Shown: positions 43,701 to 53,699 of the stretch, piece after piece | Layout of the letters: each line of letters starts with the position of its first letter | How positions within the stretch are numbered: position 1 is the first letter of the stretch | DNA from: Helopsaltes ochotensis | Taxonomy: Eukaryota > Chordata > Aves > Passeriformes > Locustellidae | Reading direction: 5' to 3' | Length of the DNA: 64,000 nucleotides | Assembly: GCA_013400155.1 (NCBI GenBank) | Contig: VXBM01000057.1 | Span: forward strand, 254,995-318,994 | The notes under the pieces: model-generated | The model's input: the letters and a program-made list of their open reading frames with translations, nothing else | Told to the model about the DNA's origin: nothing | Database searches by the model: none | Made by a program: the position numbers and the translations under genes

Positions 43701-45895
43701 GGTAGAGAGAAACAAAAGATTACTTTAAAGCTCCACCATGCTGGCAGAGGAGAAAATGTGGTGTGGGGGACTTTATCCTGAGGGGTGGGGAAGATCCTTG
43801 CAGGCATGCAGCCAGGCTCTGGCCATGCATGATACTAGATCCCCACAGCTGCAAGGACAGCCATACAGCTGTGAGCCACTTGCCAACAGGAGCATCCTCT
43901 CCAAACTGCTATTCAAAATAGCTGCCTCAAATAATTCAGGACAAAAACCCCTCCAGTTTCCAGGAATTCCCCACTGCTGAAGGCTGTTGAGCAGGAGATC
44001 TAATTTCTCACACTTCTGACCTGGGTTTCTGATGAAGAACAGGACAGGCTGGGCCAGGACAAGCCCAGCCCAGGTTCCCACTGCCACACCCACTGGCACT
44101 TACCACATCCTTGTTGTCGGCATCCAGAGGGCTGCTCTCTGATGGGGACTTCTCCTTCTCGCTCTGCTCTCCATAGAAAAGCGATGTCAGGCTTTGCAGT
44201 GAGGGGAGGAGTTGGAGGGGTGAGGCAGAAGAGAAGCAGCAGACATGAGAGGATAAGTACCCTTGGAGAAGTCTCTCCTAGGACAGCAGAAATGCCTCCT
44301 CCCCTCCCTGCATCCTACACTGGGGCTGGAACAGTGATTCCTGCTGGGCTTGGGACAAAGGGGTTGCATCTTGCTGCCTCCACACCAACAAGCTTCCCCA
44401 GCTTCTTTGTGGCCCTGATCCATGATGGGCTCATGGAGACGTAGCCTTAGCTCCATTACCAGGGACTATTGAACCAGGTATTTTCTATTCCACTGTTTTC
44501 AGATATCTCAAATGGTTTTACAGTAAAAAGAAATGTAATCAGAGCTTGCATTTTAAATCTTGATTGCCCTTTGATCTCACTGGTAGAGGTAAAACATCAT
44601 ATATTCATTGCCAGACTCAGCTCCAGATTCAGAGGCCAAGAGGAACTGGAGAGGAGAAAGGCAGAAGAGGGATTTTAACAGAGCTTACTCTTGTGGGCTG
44701 CCCAACCTTGCACAGACCCCTCCTGTGTGCACCAGCCCATGCAAAGAAAGATGCTTTGTTGCTCAAGGTGAGCTGTGCAGCACAGCCCAACTGGAAATAT
44801 GGTCTGGGCTCTACTTTTACCAGAACACTGCTTATTTTTGTGGTATTCTGCACCTATCCCAAATGACAGGCCAGGCAAGTTGCTGTGGTGACAAGACGAA
44901 CAGTGTTATTGCCGTGTGTCTCCCTCTACCCCCTCCACCAGCCAGTCCTGCTCATCTCAAGAGAGTGGCAGGAGAAGAGGCAGCGGCACAGTCCCCACTG
45001 AAAAACAGCTCTTTGTCCTTCCCGGAACAGTGCCTGCAATGGCACCAAGAACACTGTCACCAAATGGGAATGAAAGCTAGAGGGAATGAAAGCTGGCCTG
45101 GGTTTTCCCTCCCCCTGCAGCAGATGGTGACTGTGTCTCCATGGGAAAGGGGACACCAGGCCATTTCCAGTGGGAAGGAGGGACAGGAACTCCTGCTGAT
45201 CTCTGTGTGTCATGCTGCAATGCTGGCCTTCCTTCCAGCCCTCCAGAAGAGAATGGAGCCATCATTGGCAGCAGCTTTGCATCCTCCTCACCTATCATTG
45301 TCCATCAGCAGTGCCAGGCGCCCGTAGTCCCAAGCTGCTTTCCGGAGACATGAGAAGACTAGAAGGAGAAGCTGGAAGACAAAGGAAAATAAGTGTTTTG
45401 CAGCAAGGTCCCACACCATGGGATCTTCTCATATTCCTCCTTTCTGCTTTCTCACTCGTGAGCCCAAGCTCATGCAAAACTTTTACCCCAAACTGTTCCT
45501 GCTTCGTGATCTCACCACTGCTGCCCAAGTGTCCTTTGCTGCCCACCAGGACGTGGGCAAAGCCCTTGGACTCCTGCACTCATCCCTGTTCCCCCATCAG
45601 CCAGGTGCACCACTGCACAGGCTGCACTTGTGTGCGGCTGTCAGTGCACATGGGGGCTGCAGAGCCCGTGGAAATGGCACCCTCCTGGCCCGCTCACCAG
45701 CCAGAGGATGAAGTTGATGGCGAGCACGGTGGGCACGCCACCGAAGGGCAGCCCCTCCAGGACAGTGCTGTGGGAGCGGGCGCTGAAGCACTGCTCCTCC
45801 GTGCTGTTCACCGGGGCGTCCAGGAAGACGAGCACATCCAGTGAGGTGAGGCCAGCACCCGACAGTGCTGGCTCCACCGAGTACGTGCTTTCCAT
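34523..45895 (-). CDS. TMEM63C: TMEM63C, OSCA/TMEM63-family membrane protein (complete coding region, 22 coding exons, 830 aa)
   Basis: TMEM63 proteins are relatives of plant OSCA channels, linked to stretch- or osmo-gated cation flow; human TMEM63C is tied to podocyte function and hereditary spastic paraplegia (family knowledge). All 22 exons join in phase with GT-AG introns to 830 residues (human 806). The order is: N-terminal tail with sequon N30-S-T; first helix 53-79; cytosolic loop 80-150; helices near 153-175 and 204-228; PHM7-type cytosolic domain about 237-400 (ARTLMVTHIPKEI, DAEQYYGELEEKLTDEFNAE); then the seven-helix OSCA core about 418-730. Conserved core motifs are FLTTPAI, LPDNGAFFVNYV and SVVMTYSITCPIIVPFG. 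The tail VATVLQEPELSLTP with YGTM, plus NGB/POMT2 beside it, indicates paralogue C rather than A or B. An in-frame TGA at 45914-45916, in the same exon, fixes the ATG at 45895 as the first usable start. Confidence 0.97.
34816..34887 (-). CDS. TMEM63C: TMEM63C exon 21 (residues 737-760)
   Basis: A 72-base phase 0 exon of the hydrophilic tail, encoding SDQSEGAFNDMERSS and SSTPNS. SSTP matches the human tail. Acceptor CCTCAG, donor GTGAGT. Confidence 0.92.
35036..35151 (-). CDS. TMEM63C: TMEM63C exon 20 (residues 698-736)
   Basis: Encodes the last helix, LFTFVVLLSCIVFSFFGLCL, then the basic cytosolic KKLQPRKPSSYQ. Acceptor CTCTAG, donor GTGAGT. Confidence 0.94.
35411..35578 (-). CDS. TMEM63C: TMEM63C exon 19 (residues 642-697)
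   Basis: Encodes LLYMLLKHMVDRYNIYYVY, PTKLNQRLHIAAISQ and a helix ending FWLLFFSVLRL. Acceptor CACCAG, donor GTAGGG. Confidence 0.96.
35771..35876 (-). CDS. TMEM63C: TMEM63C exon 18 (residues 607-641)
   Basis: Encodes QFQFGLEYAWTCCIFSVVM and TYSITCPIIVPF: a pore-lining core helix in OSCA/TMEM63 structures (family knowledge). Acceptor CCCCAG, donor GTGAGT. Confidence 0.97.
36091..36253 (-). CDS. TMEM63C: TMEM63C exon 17 (residues 552-606)
   Basis: Encodes CVFLPDNGAFFVNYVV, then a helix with GTAMELLRIPGLL and KSEPERLHV. PDNGAFFVNYV is a family hallmark. Acceptor GGGCAG, donor GTATGT. Confidence 0.97.
36378..36443 (-). CDS. TMEM63C: TMEM63C exon 16 (residues 530-551)
   Basis: A 66-base exon encoding LDLFFRWLFDTHFLDEAEIK. 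Matches the human segment DVFLRWLFD. Acceptor CTCCAG, donor GTGAGT. Confidence 0.94.
36959..37045 (-). CDS. TMEM63C: TMEM63C exon 15 (residues 501-529)
   Basis: Encodes SSENQITMHKCFFFLVFMV, then IILPSLGLS, a core helix. Acceptor CTGCAG, donor GTACAG. Confidence 0.95.
37869..37975 (-). CDS. TMEM63C: TMEM63C exon 14 (residues 466-500)
   Basis: Encodes NPIITQFFPTLLLWAFSVFL and PFLVYYSAFFESHWT: a core transmembrane helix with the conserved TQFFP start and SHWTR end. Acceptor CTGCAG, donor GTAATG. Confidence 0.96.
38516..38669 (-). CDS. TMEM63C: TMEM63C exon 13 (residues 414-465)
   Basis: Encodes NLSVRGTSWWVRF, then a helix ending LFFLTTPAIIVNTMDMFNV: the first pore-domain helix of the OSCA core. 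Acceptor TTACAG, donor GTAGTC. Confidence 0.95.
39072..39159 (+). repeat. 23-bp minisatellite, nearly 4 copies, in a TMEM63C intron
   Basis: Three full 23-base units lie at 39091-39113, 39114-39136 and 39137-39159, sharing the core TATAGCTATGGACATGGG with a few changes. A shorter diverged unit precedes them from 39072. The array ends about 60 bases before the splice donor of exon 12. Confidence 0.85.
39220..39342 (-). CDS. TMEM63C: TMEM63C exon 12 (residues 373-413)
   Basis: Encodes LKDYSHIRC, PQQSSVTTVVKSHHWGVR and APAPSDIIW. PQQSSVTT matches human TMEM63C exactly. Acceptor CTGCAG, donor GTGAAC. Confidence 0.95.
39561..39694 (-). CDS. TMEM63C: TMEM63C exon 11 (residues 329-372)
   Basis: Encodes VDAEQYYGELEEKLTDEF, then LKRLDMAFVTFQDERM: the end of the cytosolic domain. 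One of the best-conserved exons. Acceptor CCACAG, donor GTGAGT. Confidence 0.96.
39817..39937 (-). CDS. TMEM63C: TMEM63C exon 10 (residues 288-328)
   Basis: Encodes KAMKGRLYFTTKAQKEGK, then HPCAR and the Cys-rich IFCCRFCGF. Cysteine clusters here occur in mammalian TMEM63C too. Acceptor TGGCAG, donor GTAGGA. Confidence 0.95.
40074..40154 (-). CDS. TMEM63C: TMEM63C exon 9 (residues 261-287)
   Basis: Encodes EAYPSCTVTNVQFCFDVRKL and KLDAE of the cytosolic domain. The split His codon CA|C restores the family KHFHEAYP. Acceptor CTTGCAG, donor GTGAGT. Confidence 0.95.
40262..40335 (-). CDS. TMEM63C: TMEM63C exon 8 (residues 237-260)
   Basis: Start of the PHM7-type cytosolic domain: VARTLMVTHIPKEI, then LIIKHF. 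The acceptor reads CCCCGAG, with G at -3, a rare and weak site. The protein match is clear. Donor GTGAGT. Confidence 0.93.
40772..40880 (-). CDS. TMEM63C: TMEM63C exon 7 (residues 200-236)
   Basis: Encodes DRLLWLHSIFALIYFIF and LCMAHHSVHL, a transmembrane helix ending in the conserved MAHH. Ends in phase 0. Acceptor TTCCAG, donor GTGAGA. Confidence 0.95.
41335..41386 (-). CDS. TMEM63C: TMEM63C exon 6 (residues 183-199)
   Basis: A 52-base exon encoding HNPTHFGRTTIANIPT. The FGRTTI block matches human FARTTI. Acceptor CTGCAG, donor GTAAGT. Confidence 0.93.
41682..41824 (-). CDS. TMEM63C: TMEM63C exon 5 (residues 135-182)
   Basis: Encodes DEEIQSKCGIDATTYL, then the helix LLVLLMLVCVLSVAVILPV with NFSG, a possible sequon. 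Acceptor TCTCCAG, donor GTAGGT. Confidence 0.95.
42166..42203 (-). CDS. TMEM63C: TMEM63C exon 4 (residues 123-134), 38-base micro-exon
   Basis: A very short exon encoding GFCSWLLSIYQM plus two bases of Lys. It is supported by TTTCTAG before it, GTAAGT after it, and by linking the frame of exon 3 to the conserved Lys-Asp-Glu of exon 5. Confidence 0.9.
42890..43262 (+). mobile_element. CR1 LINE fragment with internal deletion, intact 3' tail
   Basis: The left part reads as CR1 reverse-transcriptase N-terminal region (WVRKHLG, HKSMGPD, then EVPEDWKKA after frame changes). At about 43087 it jumps to the element's 3' end: TGGAACAGATTGCCCAGAGA, GGTTGGACCAGATGACC and the tail TTCTGTGATTTTATGATTCTG. 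Most of the ORF is missing, so it cannot move. It lies in the intron between TMEM63C coding exons 3 and 4, opposite to the gene. Confidence 0.88.
44104..44191 (-). CDS. TMEM63C: TMEM63C exon 3 (residues 93-122)
   Basis: Encodes LTSLFYGEQSEKEKSPSE, part of the Ser/acidic cytosolic loop. The acceptor reads TGCAAAG, with A at -3, weaker than usual. Phase and the match to human LTSLIYGEQSEK support it. Confidence 0.9.
45292..45371 (-). CDS. TMEM63C: TMEM63C exon 2 (residues 67-92)
   Basis: Finishes the first transmembrane helix and encodes CLRKAAWDYGRLALL, a TMEM63 signature. Ends AG, completed to Ser. Acceptor TTCCAG, donor GTGAGG. Confidence 0.94.
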
Positions 45896-45918
45896 TGGCA
45901 CCGTTGTGGAGTCTCACC
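45698..45918 (-). CDS. TMEM63C: TMEM63C first coding exon (residues 1-66) with 23 bases of 5' UTR
   Basis: Coding from 45895 to 45698. The exon starts after a minus-strand TGTTGCAG acceptor (AG at 45920-45919), so at least one non-coding exon lies upstream. An in-frame TGA at 45916-45914 precedes the ATG. The start context has C at -3 and G at +4. It encodes the divergent N-terminus, then EGLPFGGVPTVLAINF, shared by the family. Confidence 0.92.
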
Positions 45919-46999
45919 CTGCAACACAGAGACAGGAGCACGGATGGAGAAGCCTTTGCCTGAAAAGGGGCCATGGCTCTTCCAGGTCTCTCCCATCAAG
46001 GTCTGAGGAGTTCACTAAGGGTTGGGAGGGGAGAGGATTGGCTGGTGACCTCAGAGCTTCCCCAGTCCCAATTTCTCTCAGGAAAAGGTAGTTGGACACA
46101 AGGCAGAGGGTGTTGCTCAAGAAATCTCACAGCTACCTGCCCTTTCCCCACCCCATTAAACCCCATGCTAATTGTTTGTCTCTGTCCTACCTGAGACAGG
46201 TCTCTCACCACCTCTGCCCCTCAGTCCTGGAAGCTGGTTGAGTCATAGCCACCCTGGTGTTGTCAGCAGGCAGGAATGAGAAGCTGAAGCATTTGTTTGA
46301 ATTTCTGAAAAAAAACCCAGCAATGATAATACTGACAACTGGGCGGCTGAGGCTGCACTTGCTTCTCTCCCCACAGCCAAATATCTACTGCCTGTGGAAT
46401 ATCCCTAAGCCTACTGTCCTCCTCCAGCATCATGATTCGTGTGACTCAGGAGCAAGAGGACTTCCCTTTTATCTTTCCACCTAAGCAGAATTACTCCTTC
46501 CAAGATATCTTGATCTCTTCAGATGAGTTAGCTTCTCAAAACCCTAAATGTCAGGCTTTCCACCACCTTCCCCAGGAGCTGATGCCATAGGTTACAGTCC
46601 TCACTGGCAGGAGACACTTAAGGGCCATTAATGACTGTGGCTTGTTTCCAAAACCTTTCCTACCACCATGCTTTAGGTAGGAGAAGATCCTCTCCAAACC
46701 TGCAGTGCCTGGAAACCCTGAGAATGAGCACCCTTACTGCGGCCAGCATGGCTGTTACTCACAGGGATGCCACAGGACAGTACCGAATGGCTGCTGCACT
46801 CACCATACAAAGATGAGGAGAGGGAACCAGCACAGCAAACACTAAAAAACATGGGGTGGGGGCAAGGGGACCAGAGTCTCTTGTCCTCATGTGCCTGTCC
46901 TGCCTCTGTGCTTTGGAGTCACCCTCAACACCTTTAGCCAGCTGCTTCTCATGCCTGAAGATCTGCTATGGCCTTCAGAGAACAGCTATGTCTGTGGTG

Positions 47000-47130
47000 A
47001 GATGATCCAGTCTTTGGAGGCCTTGAACAGCCAAACATAATTTTGAAGCTGGCCTGGCCCTGAGCAAGGGTTTTATCAGATGATCTCCAAGGGGGCCCTT
47101 CCAACCACAGTTATTCTACATCCCTATTCT
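47000..47130 (+). mobile_element. CR1 LINE 3'-end fragment
   Basis: Contains CCTTGAACAGCCAAAC..., then ATCAGATGATCTCC, GGGCCCTTCCAACCACAG and TTATTCTACATCCCTATTCT, the diverged but recognisable CR1 3' terminus in plus orientation. Confidence 0.75.
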
Positions 47131-48069
47131 CAGGAACTTGTGCTCCTGACAAGAACATTTTCAGGCCTGCCTGAAGTTTGTAAGGAGCTATACAAGTGCC
47201 TTGCCCTGCAGACGTGATGGGCACAGTATACTGAGGTCAGTATATTGTGACCAGTGCAAAGGCTATGTGAAAACTCAAGAGTGGTTTATAACATGTACTT
47301 CTGGGAGCTGGCATTCAAGTCACTGAGCATTCATTCCTCTCCTTCCTTTCAATCTATATTCCAGCCACAACTGAGACACTGCTACAGCCCCTGAAATCAC
47401 CCTGCAGCATCAAGTAATCCCTGCTGGAGGATGCTCAAAGCCTAAATGAACGGGTGGAGGAAGAGAAGCAGGACCCATGGTTTGATTAAGCAGTGGAGGA
47501 GAATGCAAACAAAGACAGATGGGACCTCCAGGGATGTGGAGACATGAAGTGTTTATAGCAGTTTTTGCCATCAAGATGAAACAAGATCAAATTTTCTTCA
47601 ACAACAAAGGAAACCTAATTGAGAGATCCTTGGGAAGCACAGAGACAGCACACAGAAAATGATCTGGCTTAGAAAGGGGATATTCCTAAGCTCTACACAG
47701 ATCTGCTTTTGTTAGGAAACGTTTACTTGGGCTGTGTCAGTGTGATAGATGGCGGACTACAGTAGCAACTGGCTTTATATGGATGGCTGTGGCCTCAGCC
47801 TCTCTCTCTTAGACCTTACAGTCTGCTGCTTGAGGAGTCTTGTCCTAAAGTTCACGAAGAGGAGAAGATCAGTCCTGTCCTAAAGCTGAGGAGGAGCCCA
47901 GACACCCTCAACCCACGGCTGACCAGAGTGGGCAGGACCAGAGTGCTGGTGCAGAGGCTGACATATGTTACATGCCTGAGAGACAGACTCGCTTTGACCT
48001 CCTCATCCAGGGAAAGAAAAAGCTGAGAGGAGGGAAGTTTTCAAACTTTCTTGTGTTTTCATTCTCTTC

Positions 48070-48105
48070 GATGAACGAGATTCCCACTGTCCCTACCTAC
48101 TATCC

Positions 48106-48136
<31 letters not shown>

Positions 48137-48143
48137 CGGAATC

Positions 48144-48181
<38 letters not shown>

Positions 48182-48333
48182 TGGCGCTGTGAAGAGACAT
48201 GAGAGGTGTAGAATAAGTGGGAGGCCGGGCGCGCGCTCGGCGGTGCGGGGCGACCCGCCCGTCGGCGTCCCGGCCGTCGGTGAAATACCACTACTCTGAT
48301 CGTTTTTTCACTTACCCGGTGAGGCGGGGGGGC
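48070..48333 (+). pseudogene. 28S ribosomal RNA fragment (264 bp)
   Basis: Sequence from ATGAACGAGATTCCCACTGT through CAGCGGGGAAAGAAGACCCT and GAGGTGTAGAATAAGTGGGA, then a GC-rich variable segment, then GGTGAAATACCACTACTCTG to CCCGGTGAGGCGGGGGGGC, is collinear with the 3' third of vertebrate 28S rRNA. From memory only one or two differences fall in the universally conserved parts (for example GGCGCTGTGAAG), so the copy is young. It starts abruptly after ordinary sequence and ends at the GC-rich start of the next 28S hairpin. It is not a functional rRNA gene. It is either a retrocopy or a misassembled read. Confidence 0.93.
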
Positions 48334-48334
48334 N

Positions 48335-48424
<90 letters not shown>
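48334..48424 (+). repeat. One N followed by 90 uninterrupted A's
   Basis: Directly abuts the 28S fragment. A perfect 90-base homopolymer with no interruption is either a fresh poly(A) tail or an artefact of gap filling; the N at 48334 shows the assembler was unsure here. Confidence 0.97.
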
Positions 48425-48428
<4 letters not shown>

Positions 48429-51400
48429 ACAACCTGGACACTGAGGATTCCCAAGAGATTGTCAACCCAAGCTCCCAAGCTCTCCAGAGGGTTGAAGAAT
48501 TAAAGAACTACTACTGGCTTGCAGTTTCCAAATTAAACACACACAAAAATATGGTGACTTGCTATTTTCTTCATTTCTGAAGCATAAATTCCATTCCAAA
48601 TAAAAATCTCCACTGGAAGCCTAAGAGTGCCTGGGATGATTGTACCAAGACTAAGAGCCAGAACAGCTTGAGTCTCACCTACTGCAATATTAGCCTGGCA
48701 TCTGCCTACCTGCATAGATGTCTTGAAGGGATGTCAGAAGCTGCTGAGCTACAGGCACCAAGTTCCCCAGGATGTCCCTTTTCCTGTGCATATGGAGCAA
48801 CAATAACCTGAGCCATGGGCTTCAGTGTCTACTACAGACCTGCCCATGCTGCATCTTCAGTTCTCAGAGGTCCCTATCCATATACACATCCACCTGTCCA
48901 GATTGTGATATCTGGAGACATCTCTGCCCAAGCAAGGACAGCTAAACATTAGTGTGAGTCTCAAAAGAACTGCCAGGTCACTTGAGATATGCTGATACTT
49001 CTCCAAAGGGCATCTCAGTAGACTTGGGGCTGATACTTGCACCCAGGTGTGAGGTGATGGATGGGCTGCAAAGTCTCCCTGCAGTGCCCTCAGTCACAGC
49101 CTATCTCCCAGCCATGGTTGGGAGTCCTGTACTTCAAGGGCCAGCATGGTCCCATCAGGATAATGACCCCTGACAAGGGACCTCCAGAAGAGACTTGTAA
49201 GAAGTGAGGGGGCTATGCTGGAAAGCAGAAGCTGTTTGCCCTGGCTTGCCTGCCTCCTGCTTGCCACCTGGGCCATCAGGACCTCTAGCCAGGGTCTGCT
49301 CTTTGCTACGGAAATGCTCTCAATCTGTTCCTCACCATGTGCATGTCTCTCTCTCCCCTCCTCCTGTAAGCAGCAGAGCCATTGCCATCTGGCATTTTCA
49401 GCTGCTAAATTATTCACTGCCTTTTTGTTAACAAGGAGAGTGTGTCTCTGACCAAGGGGACTGTTAGATCATCAGCAATCAAACAAGGAGACCCTTAGCA
49501 ACCTCCAGGTCCCTTCTCCATCACCACCACTCCACTACACAGCAATAAGATCCTGCAGCTTGTTTCTAGGCACCGGCTTCACACTTGTAGGAGGAACATC
49601 CTGTCAGGGATGGCAGGGTGAGGGGGATTTTCACAGGGATCTGTACAAGCTGTGTTTCTCTATCAAGTCTTGTTGCTATCCCTTTCTCTTCCACATCAGA
49701 TATTTTGCTCCTGGTGGCCAAAAGCAATGGGTTCCTCCTGGAGACGGTGCTAGTATCTCCTGCTCTCGGTCTCCTGCCCAGAAACCTCCTAAATGCAAGC
49801 CTCCACCCTTCCAGCCCAACCAGCTCATTTCTCTTCACACAGCACTGCCAGTACAATGCCAGACTGCACAGAGAAATTTCAGGGGCAGAAAACACTTGGA
49901 GACCCAGTCCAGCTCTGTCCCCTCTCTCTTAAGCACCTACAACTCCAAAGGAGTCCAAAGGAGCTGTCATGTCATGCTCAGGCCTATAAACACAGCCTTT
50001 GCAGTGTATCACAGCTCCTCTGAACCTGACCTCAAGCCACTCTCCTGCCCTTTTGTTGCTCCTTTCATCACCTGATAGCCACATAAACTCTCCTCCAAAT
50101 ACCCAAATCACTACTTTTCTAGATCATTTGTTCTAGCTAGTCTCACCTTTTATGGTGCTGCTCTCAGAAAAGCTTATGCAAATTATATAGCTGCAGTGCT
50201 ACTATTAAAATAACTATTGGGGGCAACCAGCTAAAAGTAAATCATATATATGTTCTAGGAACAGCATGCAGCAGAAACAGCAAGAGATTTCTGCTCACAG
50301 CTTAAACTCAAACCTGTAGAACATGTTCAAACTCCCTCTGGTTGGAGAGCTGAGTTTTTTGGTATACTGAAAGAGAAATCACAGGGACACTGCAGGTCAC
50401 ACTTAAAGTCATTATTGAAATGCCTAAGCTAAATTTTCACATCACACAAATGAGAAAATTCAGCATTTTGCAATATTCAGTTGATGGCACTCTGCAAGAG
50501 TATCTGAAAGGGTCAACAAAACGCACAGCATCATCAAACCAGTTCCTGTTCCCTGCTATGCCACTGCCATTGTGCTTTTCCCAATCTTTAGGGGCCAAAG
50601 GAACAAATACTGTTGTGAATAACAGAGCTGGATTTGTGTCAGCTCCAGAAAGTGTCAGGACAGTTTCCCATTAGCTGTGTATGAGGCAGGGTCTCTAGAT
50701 GCCAACCACGGACCGATGTCCTTCAGAGCAACCACTGTCCTGGAGAAGTGACAGCAATGTATACTAGTCCAGAAACACAGGGGTATACAGGGTTGCAGGT
50801 GGGAAAATGAAGCAATAACAAAGGCAGAAATTTCAATATATGGTCTATCCCTATAGGTCTCACTTAAAGGGAAGATACTAAAACAGGGTCAGAAAAGAAG
50901 TCAGAAAACATGTAGAGCAATTCTTTCTCCTCTTTGTGGCCTGTGAATGCACAGTGAATGCATGAGATTTGCCACTGAAACTGATTTGCTGGATAATTTC
51001 TATGAAGCATTTTCAGTACGTGTAAGCTTTGCCTTGAATATTCAGTGCCCTCTTTGTTTTGTTGATACATCAGCATATGTTTCTTCTCTCCGGTTGGGTG
51101 GGCACTAATCCAGAGAATCAGATTTCCAATTAAAAATAAGGCATGTCTTTTATGCGAATGCAATTTTTCATAATTTGTCTTTCCCTTGAAGCATCCTGCC
51201 AGCAAACTCATTTGCTAGGGGATTCATGGACAGCTGGAGTAGCAAAACATCAAAACAGTCTTGGAATCATTGAGATGACTAAGCTGGGTTTCCCAGCATG
51301 CCAACGCCCATCCAGCCTTAGCATCCCACTCTGACACAGGTGGGATTACTGACTTCAGCTGGCCAGAGGGAGCCAGGGCATGAGGCTGTTGATGGAGCAG

Positions 51401-53699
51401 TCTGCGGCCGCACAGAAAAGCCAGGCTGAGGACCTAGACCTAGAAAACAAGCATCTATGCTAGCTGACTGCCTCTACATCCTACTTGCATTACAAGTAGT
51501 TTGTGGCCAGGCTGTGGAAGGGAAAATCAAGGACTGCTGTAACAGGGAGATCAGGTTCGTGCCCTGGTGTGCACAGGACCAGGCAGGCAGGCAAACCTCC
51601 AGCATCCCACCCTGCAGGACTGCAGTGACCGTCCTTGCGGGACTGCAGTGAAAGGGAGGGCAGGAAACCCGAGCCACTGCCACTTACTCAGTATGGCTAA
51701 CCAAGTACCTCAGGACAGGAAAAGGCTCATCAACAGTCTGTGCCGAGCTCAGCAAGCACCCCGGCAGTTTTGGCACCACAGGGCATGGTGACCTCTCCAT
51801 TCCTGCAGCTTGGTGCATGAGAGAACAGGCACACCATGGGCCACATCTGTCCTCAAGAGATGTGAGCACAGAGGGGATGGGACCAGAGACACAGGCCTCC
51901 AAAACCTCACACAGGTTCACAAGGCATTCCTCCCTGGCTCTCCCTTCAATCTTCCCTCTTAAAATTAATGGCCTCGAGGTCCAAAAAGCAAAGAGAAGAT
52001 CTGGCTGCTCATGGTCTGTGAGGTGAGCACCTGTGGGGCAGCAGCATCCCTGGGCAGGGCTCATTGACACTGGTGTGAATGCTGTGCCCACACCCTGTCA
52101 GGGTACGAGACAGACAACCCACCAGCAGAAGACCCCATCCTACCACCAGCAGGACATGACACCAGCCCATTCTGTTAGCCTGCTGCAAATCATATGCATC
52201 TTTCAAACAAGGAGGACCATACCACAAGCAGCAACATGGCTTGTCAGCTACGGAGGCTGGGGTTAGTAAGGTTTGGAGACAAAGGACCATTCTGCAGCAA
52301 CAGATGAACCCTAAAACGTAAAACACATCTCAAATATTATTTTTTTCATTGCCAATGAAGATATGATCCCTCGGAGAGGTCACGAGGACTTATTTTCATT
52401 GATCCGACTCCATCTCACACCTATACCCACCACTCAATGAGAAAATGAACATGAGTGCATGACAGCTTAAGAAAAGCCTGCTTAAAAATGGTATAGATAA
52501 ACTTCATCTTCCCTACCAGTAAGCTCTGGCAGTGCTCTCTCACTGAGGAGTACAAAGCCAGGCTCACTGCCAGCCAGGGCAGAAAGGCTGGGGAAAGAGC
52601 CAACCTGTGAGCCCACCCAAGCCCTGAGGATGCAAACCCCACAGTGAGGTCCTTCCCCTCAGAGCTGAGCCTGCCTTTGGCACTGCTGCTCCTACCCCCA
52701 GTGCCTCACCATTCCCAACCTGCCCTGCCAACACTGTTCATCTAAGTAACACAACCCATCAGGAGGCTGAGACTAACCCCATTTTGGGGAGCTAAGCAAA
52801 TTTTTCTGCACTCAGGATTGGCAGGTTACCACTACCTTCAGGAAACCCTGTACAAGGTCATGCTGCCCCAGGGACTCACCTGAAACCAATACATACCCCT
52901 CCCCTGCTATGTGTCGCCGTGGTGGCTGCCACATCACCCACAGCTCCCTGCCCTCCCCTCCTTCCCCAGCACCAACGTGCAGGGTGGGGTTTTGGCACTT
53001 GGACAGACTGAGTTCCATGAAGTTTTTGAACGAGAAGGCATCCCAATCCCCTTGGAACTCTGCAGGACAATGGTTGTGGCCTTCAAAACATAAGCCACCA
53101 GTATAAGCCCCTTCTCCTGCAGGTATGCTGAGGAACGAGCAGACCAACGTGACTTGCTGGAGTGCTCCTTGGTAGAATAAAGCCAAACCCCAGGCAACTG
53201 AGAGCAAACAGTGCTTACAGTGATATCTCAGCCAAGGAGATTTGTTTGGGCCAGTGCGTGGGAGATGCTGTGCAGAGAGCAGCTCCACTCCAGCCTCCTC
53301 CACACATGTGCCAGCGGCTGCTGGAGCCAGCACACTGAGATTGGGAAGGAAGAATCGGAGCGGAATTTATTTATTCCACCCCCAGCAATTTTGCCACATT
53401 TGACTAAGCTGCCAGTGCAGGTTGGCTCTAACCCATATTTGGTTCACATTTCACTCTTCCGCTGTGCACACAGCCCCTCACACCACACTTTGTGTGTGCA
53501 GTGCACCAAACAAACATGAGCTAATGGGGCTGCAAGCTCCCCAGAGTATCATGCACCTTTGTCCTCTGATAAAACTTAAATCAACACTTTTCAGCACAAA
53601 GGATTACCTGGACCAGACCAACCCAAGCAGAGAGCGGGGCACTGCTGGGCTGCTGGTAGGTGATGGCTGGGAGCAGAGAGATGGGAAAGGGCTCTTATA

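Larger units (their letters stand above)
34736..45697 (-). other. TMEM63C: TMEM63C introns between coding exons
   Basis: Most introns are 100-550 bases, a compact gene. Longer ones are 37046-37868, 42204-44103 (which contains a CR1 fragment) and 44192-45291. The intron 38670-39219 holds a 23-bp tandem repeat. I see no nested gene. Confidence 0.75.

Noticed and set aside
44608..45327. 239-codon open frame on the plus strand
   Set aside because: Runs antisense through intron 2 and exon 2 of TMEM63C; no recognisable domain.
45899..45901. GTG two codons before the TMEM63C ATG as an alternative start
   Set aside because: Non-AUG starts are rare and the ATG directly following explains the frame.
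47972..48202. 76-codon frame running into the 28S fragment
   Set aside because: Its second half is rRNA sequence read as protein.
48142..48465. 107-codon minus-strand frame with a long Phe run
   Set aside because: The Phe run is the 90-A homopolymer read backwards; the rest is rRNA.
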